This document shows, piece after piece, positions 8,648 to 16,569 of a stretch of 33,026 bases of DNA; position 1 is the stretch's first letter; each line of letters opens with the position of its first letter. The translations under genes were made by a program, and so were the position numbers. A model generated the notes under the pieces. That model made no database searches, was not told the DNA's origin, and saw nothing but the letters and a program-made list of their open reading frames with translations. The stretch comes from Candidatus Zixiibacteriota bacterium (lineage in GTDB: Bacteria > Zixibacteria > MSB-5A5 > GN15 > FEB-12): NCBI GenBank assembly GCA_040753875.1, contig JBFMDV010000037.1, positions 1 through 33,026 of the forward strand, given 5' to 3'.

Positions 8648-9214
8648 ATGGCCAAAACCGACAGCGAGCTTTGGGCTGAAATCCTTCTGGGCAGCCATGC
8701 GGCGTGGGGAGAACTCGTAGAACGCTACAAGTCGCTGGTGTATGGAGTCTCATCGTACATTGGCCTGTCCATGGCCGACTCTGCCGATTGCTTCCAGCAG
8801 ACGTGGGTGCTGCTCTATCAAAATCGCGCCCAGATACATGACTCCACCAGAATATCATCGTGGCTGGTAACCACGGCCAAGCGGGAAGCGCTGCGGCTCA
8901 AACAACGGTCCGGAGCGATCCTGAGCGAGCGCCGCTTGCCGGAGGACAGAGACACGAACCCGCTGCCGGATGAAGAACTGGAACAGCTGGAAGCCCAGGT
9001 GCACCTCGAAACGGCGTTGGAGGAGTTGGACCTCCCCTGCCGAAAACTCCTGCACCTTTTCTTTTTCGCCAATGAGGAGCAGACATACGAGCAGATCGCG
9101 CGGGACCTTGGTTTTGCTCCCAACACGTTGGGGGCCAAACGACGACGCTGTCTTGAGAAACTGAAGCGGATCCTCATTGCCCAGGGGTACTTCGAGGAAC
9201 GAAATAACGATTGA
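8648..9214 (+). CDS. ECF-type RNA polymerase sigma factor
   Basis: 188 residues, the normal size for an extracytoplasmic-function sigma factor. Region 2 spans about residues 10-85 ('WGELVERYKSLVYGV', 'DCFQQTWVLLYQN', 'ISSWLVTTAKREALR'). A short acidic linker ('PLPDEELEQLEAQ') follows. Region 4 spans about 120-180 ('LPCRKLLHLFFFANEEQTYEQIARDLGFAPNTLGAKRRRCLEKLKRIL'-like, with a helix-turn-helix). It directs RNA polymerase to a dedicated promoter set. It is the first gene of the operon. The start ATG lacks a clear Shine-Dalgarno and lies about 30 nt after the predicted transcription start. The next gene begins about 12 nt after its stop in the same frame. Confidence 0.9.
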   Translation: MAKTDSELWAEILLGSHAAWGELVERYKSLVYGVSSYIGLSMADSADCFQQTWVLLYQNRAQIHDSTRISSWLVTTAKREALRLKQRSGAILSERRLPEDRDTNPLPDEELEQLEAQVHLETALEELDLPCRKLLHLFFFANEEQTYEQIARDLGFAPNTLGAKRRRCLEKLKRILIAQGYFEERNND

Positions 9215-9226
9215 GATACTCTGCTA

Positions 9227-9838
9227 TTGCAGAAGACAAGGAGTTTGGCCACGAGCAGGCATTTGACGAGGAAACAACTGATACAAGAGTCCAGCACACC
9301 GGACGAGAACCGCTCCAAACACCTTCGCGAGTGCGAAGAGTGCGCCGAGTCGGTCCGGCTGTTGCACGCTTTCAGGGTGTCCGGCCGCGCTCCATTGCCC
9401 AAACCACCAACGGGATGGGTAGTCAAAGCTCGTAGCGTCGCCGGTCCTCAGGCAGGTGTTGTCGGGAGATTGAAGGAGCTGGCGGCAAGGCTGACGTTCG
9501 ATTCGTGGGCGGTGCCGCAACCGGTCGGTGTTCGCGGCCAGGCAACGTTGGGCCATCGACGGGTCTCGTTCGAGGCAGTCGGATTCCTCTTTGATATGCG
9601 AGCGGAGCGACACAAAGACGAATGGCGATTTGTCGCTCAGGCCAATGTCTCTGACCGCTCGACAGGTGAGCTGAGGGCCGATAAGCAGGTTCTATTGCCC
9701 GACCAAAATGGTATTTATCAATGGAGGGCGCCGCGGCCTCCGAAGAAAATGACGATTCGTATCGACGGCGCCACCGTCATGCTGCCGGAGCTTAAGTGGA
9801 CACGTCCGCGCGCGAAAAAGCAGTCCGGCGATTCCTGA
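9227..9838 (+). CDS. Putative zinc-binding (HxxxCxxC) anti-sigma factor
   Basis: About 203 residues, directly after the sigma gene. Near the N-terminus is H-LRE-C-EE-C (His32, Cys36, Cys39 from the TTG start), the HxxxCxxC signature of ZAS anti-sigma factors. The rest has no membrane span. It contains a central beta-rich part and a C-terminal segment resembling carboxypeptidase-regulatory-like beta domains ('IYQWRAPRPPKKMTIRI'). Most ZAS proteins are membrane-anchored, so a soluble one is somewhat unusual. No ATG exists near the start. TTG 9227, 9245 and 9263 are the candidates, with an AAGGAG at 9238-9243, so the start is uncertain. Its end overlaps the CHAT gene by 43 bases. Proposed role: it holds the sigma factor inactive until modified or cleaved. 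This is inference from motif and position. Confidence 0.6.
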   Translation: MQKTRSLATSRHLTRKQLIQESSTPDENRSKHLRECEECAESVRLLHAFRVSGRAPLPKPPTGWVVKARSVAGPQAGVVGRLKELAARLTFDSWAVPQPVGVRGQATLGHRRVSFEAVGFLFDMRAERHKDEWRFVAQANVSDRSTGELRADKQVLLPDQNGIYQWRAPRPPKKMTIRIDGATVMLPELKWTRPRAKKQSGDS

Positions 9839-12537
9839 CATCGGGGAAGATCACCGATATTGCAGATACTGACCTCGCGGCCGCTTGCGAGCAGTTGATC
9901 CAGGCGGCCTCGCGCCGTTCATTCAAGCGGGGCCTTCGCTTGGCCGATCGATTCCTGTCCCGGGCCCGCGTCCACGGCGGACCACTCCGATCGACAGCGT
10001 TGCGCGCGGTAGCGCGTATGAACCACTTCAGCGGCAACCATAGCGCAGCCCGCAAGTATTACCTCCTGGCACGCAAAGAGGCGGGAGCCGATCCGCTCGT
10101 TCGCGGCCGAATCGACCGGACACTGGTCGATGTTTACATGTATCTCAATGACTTCGGCAGGTCCGCCGGTCACGCTCGTTCGGCCATGGCGACATTCACA
10201 CGGCTCAGGGCCGACAGCGATCTGGCGCAGACATGGGTCAACTACGGGAATCTGCTGCATCGGCAGGACCGGCACCGTCTGGCAGAGAGGTGGTATCGGA
10301 AGGCGGCGACGTATTTCGACAAGACCGATAATCAGGTGGCACTGGCCCGCTGCCTGTACAATCGGGCGAACGTGCTTGTTCAAATGTTCGAGTTTTCCGA
10401 CGCCGAAGAACTCTACTGCCGCGCCAGGTCAATCTACGAAAAGGCCGGCTATGAACTTGATGCCTGCGATGTCCGGTACGGACTGGCGTGGCTGTGGATG
10501 TTGAGCGGTCGATTTCACCAGGCGTTGCTCGAATTGTCGGCGTGTGAGACGACGTATCATCATGGCGGCGACCCGCGCGGTGAAACGCTCTGCACCCTTG
10601 ACCGGGCCGAAGTATACCTGACTCTGGGGCTCTACGAAGATGCCAGAAAGGATGCGGCATCGGCCGGGCGACGGTTTGCGAAGTTGAACCTCAGGTACGA
10701 GCGGGCCAAGGCGGCTCTGTTTCAGGCACAGGCGGCCCAGTCACTCGGTTGGTCGGCCGAGGCTTCCCGAAGGCTCCAACAGGCGCGCGCCTGGTTTCGT
10801 GCCGAACGGAACGAGGGCTTTTCGGGAGTGGCGCACCTGGTGGCCGCCGATGTCGCTGATACCAGCATTCGCGCCGTGCGCAGTCATTTGAAATCGGCTC
10901 AGCGGCTGTTTGCGCGAGCCCGCATGCCGTTCTGGGAGGCAGTGTGCGATTTACGGCGCGTATCCTCGAACTTCGAGGGCTCGGAAGCATTGTCGCGGCT
11001 GCGTGCCAACAAAGCGGCGCAACAGGTGCCTCATCTTTTTGCCCTCGGACGAACGCTCGATGGCGACCACCGGTGGCAGCTGGGGGACATGCCGGGCGCG
11101 CAACGACTCTGGCGTGAAGCTGCTAATCGGCTTGATGACGTTCGAGCGCAACTGCCGCCGGTCGAACTACGAAACGCCTATTCTCGCCGCCAGTCCTCGC
11201 CGCACCTGCGTCTCATAGCGTCAGAAGCGGATCGTGATCCGTTGACAGCGGCGGTGTGGTCCGAGCGGTACAAAACCACCGGACTCTGGTCGCCCCTTCC
11301 GGGCGCGACATCACCGGCGGAGCGGGAGCGAATCGGTCAGAGTCTCTCCGAGTTAGCTGCTCAGGTGACGGCTGCCGCGCGGCACGTGAGCCAGTCGAAA
11401 GGTGAGCGGGGCTGGAGGCCAGCCGGGAGCAATCACGCCGTATCAAAACTCCAGCGGCAGATCCGGGAACAGTTTACGTCGGCAAGCACGGTGTCACTGT
11501 CGTCCACCGATTCGGCAGAGATGATCGCGGAGCAGTTCAAGTCCGTATCGCACCAGTTGCCGATCATCCAGTTTCATCTGCAGGGGGATGATATCTTCGC
11601 GTTTGTTCACCGTTCGGGCGCAACGACCGTCACCCGATTCGACGGCGGACGCCTGCGGCTTGGCCAGGCTCTCGAACAATGGCGTTTCATTTTAGAACGA
11701 CAACTGTTGTCACCGCAATCGGGAAAGACGACCTCGATTGACTTCGAACTATCGCTCTGGCAGAACATAGGGGAGTGGCTTTGGCGGCCATTGGAGATCG
11801 ACAGAAACTCACAGGAACTGTTGATCCTTCCCGAGGGAGAGCTGGCGAATCTCCCGTGGGGCGCCTTGATTTGCGATTGCGAGCCGCTGGTTTCCTCACA
11901 TCATGTTACACTGAGTCCAAGTCTCAGACATTATCTGGCCGCCAGCCGGGTACAGGCCGTGGGTACTACGGTCGATGTTTTCCGGGGAGCGGCCGATAAT
12001 CTGCCTATGGTGGACAAGGAGATCGCCATGCTGGTCGATCGCGCCGGGAGCCGGGCTGCTGTGCATGATCCGGGACGGCGCGACCAATGGCCGGTATCCG
12101 GCGACGCCGAGGTCTGGCACTACTCCGGCCACGCCCAGGTCCGGGAGGACAACCCGTTTTATTCGTACTTGATCCTGGAGGACGGGCCCTTTTTCGCCGC
12201 CGATTTCAGATTACGGCGATGTCGCGTTAATCTCGTGACCCTTGCCGCCTGTCGAAGTGGTGAGGAGGTGACGTTGCCCGGCGAGGAATCGACCGGGCTG
12301 GTTCGCTCGCTATTGGAGATGGGCGCCCGAAATGTCGTTGCCGGCCACTGGCCGGTTGCCGATGAGTCAACAGCCTCGTGGATGCAAACGTTTTATGATA
12401 CCTACTTTTCCGGCGAGCCTGTACTTGTCTCGGCCCGCCGCGCCGCTCTGGCCGTGCGGGAGCGATTCCCCTCGGCCTATCATTGGGCGGCCTTCTCTGT
12501 CTTTGGGGCAAGTGATATAGGAGGTCACGATGTCTAA
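9796..12537 (+). CDS. TPR-CHAT caspase-like protease
   Basis: 913 residues, GTG start with GGAG (9787-9790) five bases upstream. Residues about 60-450 are helical repeats of TPR type ('GNLLHRQDRHRLAERWYRKA', 'YLTLGLYEDARKDAASA'). A linker follows. Residues about 580-905 are a CHAT domain: 'LLILPEGELANLPWGAL', catalytic His779 in 'HYSGHA', catalytic Cys819 in 'LAACRSG', then 'MGARNVVAGHWPV' and 'HWAAFSVFG'. The His/Cys dyad is intact, so it should be an active cysteine protease of the caspase/separase clan. There is no signal peptide, so it is cytoplasmic. It overlaps the putative anti-sigma gene (43 bp) and the S8 protease gene (8 bp), indicating translational coupling. TPR-CHAT proteins are known as Csx29 in type III-E CRISPR, where the protease acts on an inhibitor of an ECF sigma factor. 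The substrate here is unknown; the anti-sigma neighbour is the obvious candidate. Confidence 0.9.
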   Translation: MDTSAREKAVRRFLTSGKITDIADTDLAAACEQLIQAASRRSFKRGLRLADRFLSRARVHGGPLRSTALRAVARMNHFSGNHSAARKYYLLARKEAGADPLVRGRIDRTLVDVYMYLNDFGRSAGHARSAMATFTRLRADSDLAQTWVNYGNLLHRQDRHRLAERWYRKAATYFDKTDNQVALARCLYNRANVLVQMFEFSDAEELYCRARSIYEKAGYELDACDVRYGLAWLWMLSGRFHQALLELSACETTYHHGGDPRGETLCTLDRAEVYLTLGLYEDARKDAASAGRRFAKLNLRYERAKAALFQAQAAQSLGWSAEASRRLQQARAWFRAERNEGFSGVAHLVAADVADTSIRAVRSHLKSAQRLFARARMPFWEAVCDLRRVSSNFEGSEALSRLRANKAAQQVPHLFALGRTLDGDHRWQLGDMPGAQRLWREAANRLDDVRAQLPPVELRNAYSRRQSSPHLRLIASEADRDPLTAAVWSERYKTTGLWSPLPGATSPAERERIGQSLSELAAQVTAAARHVSQSKGERGWRPAGSNHAVSKLQRQIREQFTSASTVSLSSTDSAEMIAEQFKSVSHQLPIIQFHLQGDDIFAFVHRSGATTVTRFDGGRLRLGQALEQWRFILERQLLSPQSGKTTSIDFELSLWQNIGEWLWRPLEIDRNSQELLILPEGELANLPWGALICDCEPLVSSHHVTLSPSLRHYLAASRVQAVGTTVDVFRGAADNLPMVDKEIAMLVDRAGSRAAVHDPGRRDQWPVSGDAEVWHYSGHAQVREDNPFYSYLILEDGPFFAADFRLRRCRVNLVTLAACRSGEEVTLPGEESTGLVRSLLEMGARNVVAGHWPVADESTASWMQTFYDTYFSGEPVLVSARRAALAVRERFPSAYHWAAFSVFGASDIGGHDV

Positions 12538-13942
12538 TAGACGATTCCTTCCGGTCGCGGCATTGTTGTTTGGTCTTGCGGTTCTGCTTTCAACCCCGGC
12601 CATAGCCAGAACCGGCCGAGGTCATTTTGTTCCGGATGAGCTGGTCTGCAGAATGCTCCCCGATTACACCATTGATTCCGTTAACGCTGAGTTCGGCACG
12701 GTGGTCAAAAGCCACCAGATCGCCACGGACTGCTACCTGCTAATAATTCCGCAGGGTCAGAATGCCGAGAGTCTGGCGATCAGCATCGAGGCTTATGTCG
12801 GTGTGGAGTTCTGCCGCCCGAATTACTACCTGGCGGCGCCGGAGGGATTGCAGCGAAGTTCTCCGTTCGTGGATGCCCAGGCGCGGCTTCCCATCGACTC
12901 ACAGAAAGCCGCAACGACAATCAATCTGGAAGATGCCCACCTTATCGCCGAAGGTGACGGCATCAATATCGCTCTGATAGACGGCGGGGTTAATTTCAGT
13001 CATCCTGAGTTCGCATTGATCGCTGACCAATTTGTGACGAGATGGGACTACGTGAGTAATGATGCCCTGGCTTTCGATGAGCCCGGCGGTTCCTGCTCCG
13101 GGCACGGTACGTTCATAGCCGGCCTGCTCCATTTGGTCGCGCCGGCATCCAATATCTATGTCTATCGTGTACTCGACACCGGGGGAGTGGGGGATGGGTA
13201 CAGCATTGCCGGCGCCGTACTTCAGGCGATCGACGACAGCTGTAGCGTCATTAATCTGAGCCTCGGCATGGTGGGTGTGCACGATGCGCTCGATGAGGCG
13301 CTCAAGCTGGCCAAACAGCGAAACATCATGGTGGTGGCATCGGCCGGCAACGATTCCACTGACCTCAACGCTATTTTCCCGTTCCCGGCGACACGTACTT
13401 ATTGTCTGGCGATAGCGGCGCTAGATACCCTGAACCAGAAAGCGGATTTTTCCAACTACGGCACCAAGATCGCCGTCTGTACGCCGGGCACAGAGATATA
13501 CAGCACGTTTCTCGACACGACCTATGCGACGTGGGAGGGGACAAGCTTCGCCGCGCCATTCGTAACCGGTCTGGCTGCGCTCATATTGTCAGTCGACTCG
13601 ACTTTGGTTTGGGAGCAGCTGGACACTACGATTTCACAGACCGCTGTCAGTGTCGATTCGTTGAACCCGGGACTCGAAGGGCTCCTCGGAACCGGTCTGA
13701 TAAATCCGGTGGCGGCACTGCAATCGGTGCTGACTCACGTCCACGGCGATGTGACCGGCGATCTGACGGTTGACATTTCCGACCTGAACGGCTTGGTCGA
13801 TTTCCTGTTTTTCAGTCTTGGTGAATCGCTTGTGGCCCCGAGCGCCGATGCCGACTGTAACGGCGTGGTGGACGTGGGGGATCTCACCGCTCTGATCGAC
13901 CATCTGTTTTTCAACGTGACAACCACTTGCATGATCCCATAA
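12530..13942 (+). CDS. Secreted subtilisin-like (S8) serine protease with C-terminal dockerin
   Basis: 470 residues. The signal peptide ends near residue 26 ('LSTPAIA'). Residues 30-110 look like an inhibitor/propeptide-type domain. The S8 catalytic domain follows with Asp151 in 'ALIDGGV', His192 in 'GHGTFIAG', oxyanion Asn274 in 'ASAGND' and Ser339 in 'GTSFAAP', so the triad is complete. Residues about 405-470 form a dockerin-like module with two Ca-loops ('DVTGDLTVDISDLNGL', 'DADCNGVVDVGDLTAL') ending in 'HLFF'. AGGAGG (12519-12524) lies five bases before ATG, which overlaps the CHAT stop by 8 bp. It is the last gene of the operon and its only exported product. It could be a downstream effector of the cytosolic CHAT switch or an independent surface protease under the same control. 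Confidence 0.92.
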   Translation: MSNRRFLPVAALLFGLAVLLSTPAIARTGRGHFVPDELVCRMLPDYTIDSVNAEFGTVVKSHQIATDCYLLIIPQGQNAESLAISIEAYVGVEFCRPNYYLAAPEGLQRSSPFVDAQARLPIDSQKAATTINLEDAHLIAEGDGINIALIDGGVNFSHPEFALIADQFVTRWDYVSNDALAFDEPGGSCSGHGTFIAGLLHLVAPASNIYVYRVLDTGGVGDGYSIAGAVLQAIDDSCSVINLSLGMVGVHDALDEALKLAKQRNIMVVASAGNDSTDLNAIFPFPATRTYCLAIAALDTLNQKADFSNYGTKIAVCTPGTEIYSTFLDTTYATWEGTSFAAPFVTGLAALILSVDSTLVWEQLDTTISQTAVSVDSLNPGLEGLLGTGLINPVAALQSVLTHVHGDVTGDLTVDISDLNGLVDFLFFSLGESLVAPSADADCNGVVDVGDLTALIDHLFFNVTTTCMIP

Positions 13943-13973
13943 GCACGTTTTTCCTCCACTTGTTTCGATGTGC

Positions 13974-14002
13974 GGAGCGCCGGCCAACCGGCGCTCCCTT
14001 TT
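13974..14002 (+). terminator. Rho-independent terminator of the sigma/CHAT/S8 operon
   Basis: GGAGCGCCGG (13974-13983), loop CCAA, CCGGCGCTCC (13988-13997): ten perfect pairs, followed by C and TTTT, then ATTA. Confidence 0.85.
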
Positions 14003-14018
14003 ATTACTTACCTGGGGC

Positions 14019-14047
14019 TTGACACTCTACACGTAGACAAATAAGTC
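14019..14047 (+). promoter_or_regulatory. Probable promoter of the lipoprotein gene
   Basis: A perfect TTGACA (14019-14024) is followed after 17 bases by a weak TAAGTC (14042-14047). It sits right after the terminator and about 120 bases before the next start codon. Confidence 0.4.
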
Positions 14048-14166
14048 GAATTTCCTGCACTCGGGAGGAACGGAATCCCCGACAATTGGCTCTGCTGAAC
14101 AGATACATGCTTGACGAGTACTCACAAGTCGCTGACAGGTGTAACCAAACAAGAGGAGCAATTCCT

Positions 14167-15162
14167 ATGAAAGCCAAAATGATTCTGCTCGGTGTTCTGC
14201 CGCTCATCGCACTGGTAACGGTGGTGGGCTGCAACCGGCAGGCCCCGATGGATCCGCTTATGACGACGTCCGCCGATGGCGGGCTGTTCTATACTCAGGC
14301 TGCCGCGCCCGGTCCGGTGCAGTTCTCGGCACGGGTGGAGACCACTGATCAGAACCGTCTCATGCTGACCTTTGTCGGTAATCCCGATACCGTGTTCGCG
14401 CTGCACAACTGCCAGATTGTGCGACTCAAAGGCAGCACGGAGGCACCCATCCCGTTCACCGATATCCAGCCCGGAGATTCGATGGGCGTTGTTGGGACGC
14501 GTAACCAAGATGGCTACGTCTATGCCACCAAGCTTCAGTTGTGTCAATCGGCCGCCGGGCTGGGCTATGATCTGGCGTTCCGCGACACGATTGCCACGAT
14601 TGACTACGCCGCAGGTACGTTCACGGTCAAGAACCACACCCAATCCATTCTCGTCGATGAGAACACGGTCATTTGGGGAGTAATCACCAAGCAGCAGTTC
14701 GGTCCAATGGACCCCACGATTGACCCCAACGGCCCGAACGGTGATTGCAATAACAGCGCCGGCAAGCCGAATCCCGACGGTCCTGGCGGCTTCCAGGTTT
14801 CGCACGATACCTCACTCGTCTTTAGCGACCTGCAGGTTGGTGATGTGGTGGAAGTCCGCGCGAATATTGTCGACGAAGCGACTCTCCTGGCCGGAAAGAT
14901 CAAACTCATCAATTGTCCCGAAAAGCTCTGTGTTACCTTTGAGGCTTACCTCGCCTCAGTAGATGTCACCGCGCGAGTGGTGACCTTTGATGCTCTCCCC
15001 TGGATCGGTACGGTCTGCCAGGGTGCGAAGCTGACCGGGTTGGACGGTGAACCGCTCACCCTGGCTGATTTCGCGACCGGCGAATTCGTCTCCGTGAAGG
15101 GATTCCCTCTGGCTGGGGATACACTCAAAGTCTGCCAGATGGAAAAAACGGTCACGCCCTGA
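14167..15162 (+). CDS. Lipoprotein with three DUF5666-like repeats
   Basis: 331 residues from ATG 14167, with GAGGAG (14153-14158) eight bases upstream; an upstream in-frame TTG at 14086 lacks this site. The N-terminus is a lipoprotein signal ('ILLGVLPLIALVTVVGC', lipobox VVGC). The rest holds three similar beta units, each with a 'VGD/PGDSMGVVG/VGDVVEV' turn and a following 'ATKLQL/AGKIKL' strand, the pattern of DUF5666 OB-like domains: about residues 45-130, 135-250 and 255-330. One long Asn/Pro/Gly-rich insertion lies in the second unit. It is probably anchored in the periplasm or outer membrane. Its function is unknown. Confidence 0.75.
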   Translation: MKAKMILLGVLPLIALVTVVGCNRQAPMDPLMTTSADGGLFYTQAAAPGPVQFSARVETTDQNRLMLTFVGNPDTVFALHNCQIVRLKGSTEAPIPFTDIQPGDSMGVVGTRNQDGYVYATKLQLCQSAAGLGYDLAFRDTIATIDYAAGTFTVKNHTQSILVDENTVIWGVITKQQFGPMDPTIDPNGPNGDCNNSAGKPNPDGPGGFQVSHDTSLVFSDLQVGDVVEVRANIVDEATLLAGKIKLINCPEKLCVTFEAYLASVDVTARVVTFDALPWIGTVCQGAKLTGLDGEPLTLADFATGEFVSVKGFPLAGDTLKVCQMEKTVTP

Positions 15163-15171
15163 ACCGTGACC
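15141..15171 (-). terminator. Possible intrinsic terminator facing left, across the lipoprotein stop codon
   Basis: GGTCACG (15150-15156) pairs with CGTGACC (15165-15171), loop of eight. On the plus strand the stem is preceded by AAAAAA (15143-15148), so on the minus strand it is followed by a T-run. No minus-strand gene to its right needs it, so it may limit antisense transcription. Confidence 0.4.
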
Positions 15172-15237
15172 CCCTGTCGCGCAGCCTGGGTGCCCTCTCG
15201 GGCTCGGCAGAGGTTACTGACCAGTGGGGTGATTGAT

Positions 15238-15269
15238 GCTGAGTGGGTCGGGAAACCGATCCGCTCAGC
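15238..15269 (+). promoter_or_regulatory. 14-bp GAAA-capped hairpin in the protease leader
   Basis: Bases 15238-15251 pair with 15256-15269 without a break (two G-U pairs) around a GAAA tetraloop (15252-15255). No T-run follows. It lies in the 338-nt stretch before the trypsin-like gene and most likely forms in the RNA. The rest of that stretch holds only the uncertain small frame at 15307-15504. Confidence 0.6.
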
Positions 15270-15306
15270 GTCGCATACGAAGCGCGAAAAAGGAGTCGAT
15301 ATATCC

Positions 15307-15504
15307 GTGACCGACGAAACTCACACCAAGAAGAAAGGAGGCGCCAGGACAGAGTCACGAATACTATTTTCAGGCGCTGGTGTGCGCCCAAGTGATCACA
15401 CCGCAGCCGACCGCCCGGCTTTGCTGAGGAAAGCAGAGGACGTCGGCAATCATCCCCATGTCACAACAACACTCACAAACCCCGTTGGAAGGACTGCACC
15501 ATGA
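15307..15504 (+). CDS. Possible small ORF, translationally coupled to the protease gene
   Basis: 65 residues from GTG 15307, with AAAAAGGAG ending 11 bases upstream. The stop TGA (15502-15504) overlaps the ATG of the protease in an ATGA arrangement typical of coupling. The peptide is polar and basic, starts 'VTDETHTKKKGGART', has no signal or membrane segment and resembles nothing I know. It may simply be leader sequence that happens to be open. Low confidence. Confidence 0.2.
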   Translation: MTDETHTKKKGGARTESRILFSGAGVRPSDHTAADRPALLRKAEDVGNHPHVTTTLTNPVGRTAP

Positions 15505-16547
15505 ATAAGACGCGCTTTAGTCTTATTGCGGTATTGTTTGTCATCCTCCTGGTTGCCGCTTCCGCCCTTTTCTGGACCGGCTGCAACCGCGACATCAACG
15601 CGCCCGCCGACAATCTCGCTCTCACCAGCTACCTGCCTGGCGACCCCGCTGAAATAGCCAAAGTGATGGGTATTCAGAACAGGCACACCGATGCCCTGCT
15701 GGCTATCGATGGTGTCGTCGGTACCGGCACCAGCGTCGATGAAAACGGCAAGCCGGTCATCAAGGTGTTCACGTCGGGGCCAATTGAGGCGTCGGCCGGC
15801 AAAGTGGCCTCTTCGATCGAAGGCGTTTCCGTCGTTATCGAGGAAACCGGTGCCTTCACTGCCCACGAATTGACAGGTCGGTATCGTCCGGTACCTATCG
15901 GTGTGTCGGTAGGCAATAATCTGGAATGCGCAGCCGGTACGATTGGCTGCCAGGTGTACATCGGCGGGCAGAAGTACATTCTCAGCAACAACCACGTGCT
16001 GGCCCGCGAGAACAACGCGGCTATCGGCGAAGATATCGTTCAGCCGGGTCGTTATGACAATTCCCCGCTGTGCGCCAACTATGTCACCACCGATAAAGTG
16101 GCCGACCTGTCCGATTTCGAGCCGCTCAAGTTCGACGGTACCAATAACTACATCGATGCCGCTGTCGCCTTATACTCCACGACCGACGTTACCTGCGGTA
16201 CACTGGCCAGTTATTACGGTTACCCCGGCAGCACGATCGTCGCGCCCGCCGTCGGGCTCACCGTGAAGAAGGTCGGACGGACAACGGAATTGACAACCGG
16301 TACGATCGCGTCGATCAACGTCACCGTGAATGTCGGCTATACGACGGGCACCGCCAAGTTCGTCGGTCAGTTCATGACGACCAGGAAGTTCGACAAGGCG
16401 GGCGATTCCGGCTCGCTGGTGGTCACGAATGACACCAACAACAATCCGGTCGGTCTCCTGTTTGCCGGAACCAAGACGGGTCAGGCGATCTGCAGCCCGA
16501 TAGGAACGGTCTTAACACGCTTTAATGCCACCATATGCACCCAGTAG
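15501..16547 (+). CDS. Exported trypsin-fold serine protease (Nal1/S1-like)
   Basis: 348 residues from ATG 15501, with GGAAGG eight bases upstream. The N-terminus is a hydrophobic signal ('LIAVLFVILLVAASALFWTGC'). Cys28 could be lipidated, although the residues before it (WTG) are a poor lipobox. After an N-terminal domain at about 40-130 comes a chymotrypsin-like fold with His165 in 'LSNNHVLA', Asp219 in 'NYIDAAVAL' and Ser303 in 'KAGDSGSLV', a full triad. 'NNHVLA...GEDIVQPG' is typical of bacterial relatives of plant NARROW LEAF1-type proteases. It faces the signalling operon tail-to-tail. The substrate is unknown. Confidence 0.82.
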   Translation: MNKTRFSLIAVLFVILLVAASALFWTGCNRDINAPADNLALTSYLPGDPAEIAKVMGIQNRHTDALLAIDGVVGTGTSVDENGKPVIKVFTSGPIEASAGKVASSIEGVSVVIEETGAFTAHELTGRYRPVPIGVSVGNNLECAAGTIGCQVYIGGQKYILSNNHVLARENNAAIGEDIVQPGRYDNSPLCANYVTTDKVADLSDFEPLKFDGTNNYIDAAVALYSTTDVTCGTLASYYGYPGSTIVAPAVGLTVKKVGRTTELTTGTIASINVTVNVGYTTGTAKFVGQFMTTRKFDKAGDSGSLVVTNDTNNNPVGLLFAGTKTGQAICSPIGTVLTRFNATICTQ

Positions 16548-16569
16548 GTGCAGACTCCTGAGGTGGGAT

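Noticed and set aside
9796-12537. A type III-E CRISPR locus around the TPR-CHAT gene
   Set aside because: No gRAMP/Cas7-11, Cas1/Cas2, Csx30/31-like gene or repeat array is visible in the window. Only the TPR-CHAT plus ECF sigma pairing is shared.
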